DNA of 21,676 bases from a virus: positions 1-21,676 of IMG/VR virus record IMGVR_UViG_3300031631_000030; one strand, given 5' to 3'. Numbering within the stretch: position 1 is the stretch's first letter; every line of letters begins with the position of its first letter. The translations under genes and the position numbers were made by a program. Below the pieces are notes generated by a model. It had not been told where the DNA came from, did no database searches, and saw only the letters and a program-made list of their open reading frames with translations. This document shows, piece by piece, positions 20,829 through 21,676 of the stretch.

Positions 20829-21590
20829 ATGACTTTTGAAACTATTACAGGAGCCGTAGCAACTACATCAACTGTAGTAGGCGGAGAACTTACCAATAAA
20901 TATTCTAATCTATTAAACGGAGGAGGTAGTGAAGTAGCAACTGTATACGATGATGATATATTTATCGTAGATCCAGCAGATTCAAGTAAACGAATTAGAT
21001 TAAACGCAGATTCAATATCTACAAGTACAGATGTTGTATGTAGTGTAAAGTCAGATAGTGCAGTTAATCTGGGATGTGTTGGAACTCACGAGATTTATAT
21101 ACCAGCAGGAGCAATGTATACAGTTACAACAAATGGAGCAGACTATGCAACAAGAGAACTAGCAACTAACGATATTATGATTTCATCATTTGCATTTGAT
21201 ACTACAACAGCACAAAAGACACAATTCAACTGGGCAACACCTGCCAACTGGAACGCAGGAACTATTAAATTTAAATTATATTGGACCACAACAGGTGGAT
21301 CAAGTACACAAACAGTAGACTTTGATTTGGCTGGAGTTGGATTCGCTAATGATAATCCAATGGATACAGCAGTAGGAACACCACAAAACGCAACAGATAC
21401 ATGGATAGCAGATGATGATTTACACGTTTCAGCATACTCCTCTGCAATTACAATAGCAGGTTCCCCAGCAGCAGGAGAGTTGGTAGTATTCCAATTAAGC
21501 AGAGATGTGGCAGCAGATAATTTGGGGGTAGATGCAGAGGTTGTAGGAGTATTAATTGAATATTCTACAGACGCATCTAATTCAAGTTAG
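20829..21590 (+). CDS. Tail or virion structural protein of a type common in marine viruses, 253 aa
   Basis: The C-terminal 140 residues follow a pattern I associate with structural proteins of many environmental phages: FNWATPANWNAGTIKFKLYW, then VDFDLAGVGFANDNPMDTA, GTPQNATDTWIADDDLHVSA, ITIAGSPAAGELVVFQLSRD and VDAEVVGVLIEYSTDA. This reads as a beta-sandwich, often located near fibres or on capsids. The N-terminal half is a Thr/Ser-rich beta domain. It has its own full late promoter, implying abundant product. Family assignment is from memory of the motif pattern, not a search. Confidence 0.7.
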   Translation: MTFETITGAVATTSTVVGGELTNKYSNLLNGGGSEVATVYDDDIFIVDPADSSKRIRLNADSISTSTDVVCSVKSDSAVNLGCVGTHEIYIPAGAMYTVTTNGADYATRELATNDIMISSFAFDTTTAQKTQFNWATPANWNAGTIKFKLYWTTTGGSSTQTVDFDLAGVGFANDNPMDTAVGTPQNATDTWIADDDLHVSAYSSAITIAGSPAAGELVVFQLSRDVAADNLGVDAEVVGVLIEYSTDASNSS

Positions 21591-21676
21591 TTGTCACTAC
21601 CATTTATGCAACCCTATATGGGATTAGGTAACTCATTACAGACAGCTCAAGGAGGAGCAGGTGGAGCCGTAGGTGG
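21591..21676 (+). CDS. 5' end of a Gly/Ala-rich protein (partial)
   Basis: The frame is open from TTG 21591 (directly after the preceding TAG) or ATG 21606 to the window end, giving MQPYMGLGNSLQTAQGGAGG and onward. The Gly/Ala/Gln-rich start is typical of low-complexity linkers in tail or fibre proteins. No TATA or late motif is evident before it, so it probably shares the 20829 transcript. Too little is present for a function. Confidence 0.45.
   Translation, partial: MSLPFMQPYMGLGNSLQTAQGGAGGAVG

Noticed and set aside
1-21676. tRNA genes, integrase, insertion sequences, lysogeny module
   Set aside because: None could be recognised by reading both strands; the GC-rich element at 93-174 was checked for a cloverleaf and does not form one.

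Overview
The window is a contiguous block of head, neck and tail genes from a tailed (Caudoviricetes-type) virus of an archaeon. The head-tail hallmark genes are in canonical order: small and large terminase, portal, prohead protease fused to an HK97-fold capsid protein, neck proteins, tail tube, a frameshifted tail assembly chaperone, a gp10-like protein, tape measure, tail hub, a LamG-like fibre and a further tail protein. No sheath or contractile baseplate genes are seen, so a long non-contractile (siphovirus-like) tail is inferred. Archaeal signals are strong: many genes start with no Shine-Dalgarno site, about 24-27 nt downstream of a TATA box, as expected of leaderless transcripts. DNA is AT-rich and genes end in poly-T tracts. 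A Nitrosopumilus-like (Nitrososphaerota) host fits these traits, but this is inference. No host gene, integrase, tRNA or CRISPR array was seen.

Layout. 1-830: left flank with a possible membrane-protein tail end, a (TAA)8 repeat, a GC-rich structured element, a 42-residue Cys-rich protein, a candidate structured RNA and a leftward zinc-finger gene. 835-3588: glycosyltransferase, TerS and TerL, overlapping or adjacent. 3571-4067: two overlapping leftward genes. 4102-8518: beta-rich protein, portal, two small proteins, protease-capsid fusion. 8587-10600: a signal-peptide protein, an XhlA-like coiled-coil membrane protein, a two-helix holin-like protein and an HExxH protein, which I read as a possible egress cassette. 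10578-11466: a GT-A glycosyltransferase and a small leftward gene. 11505-21676: neck, tail tube, chaperone, tape measure, hub and fibre genes; the last gene runs off the window.

Regulation. Rightward structural transcription units share a promoter element, AATACTTCTCTATAT or a close variant, with its TATA-like end about 26 nt before the start codon. A near match lies inside the protease-capsid fusion, 25-30 nt before an in-frame ATG, suggesting that the capsid part is also made separately. Leftward genes, the possible egress genes and the second glycosyltransferase carry ordinary TATA boxes instead. Three divergent gene pairs have start codons only 32-38 bp apart, so their promoters must overlap.

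Most notable: the internal capsid promoter, the shared motif, a canonical T-TTT-TTA -1 slippery site in the tail chaperone, the possible egress cassette, helically spaced GTAC clusters, and several small genes that standard length cut-offs would miss.
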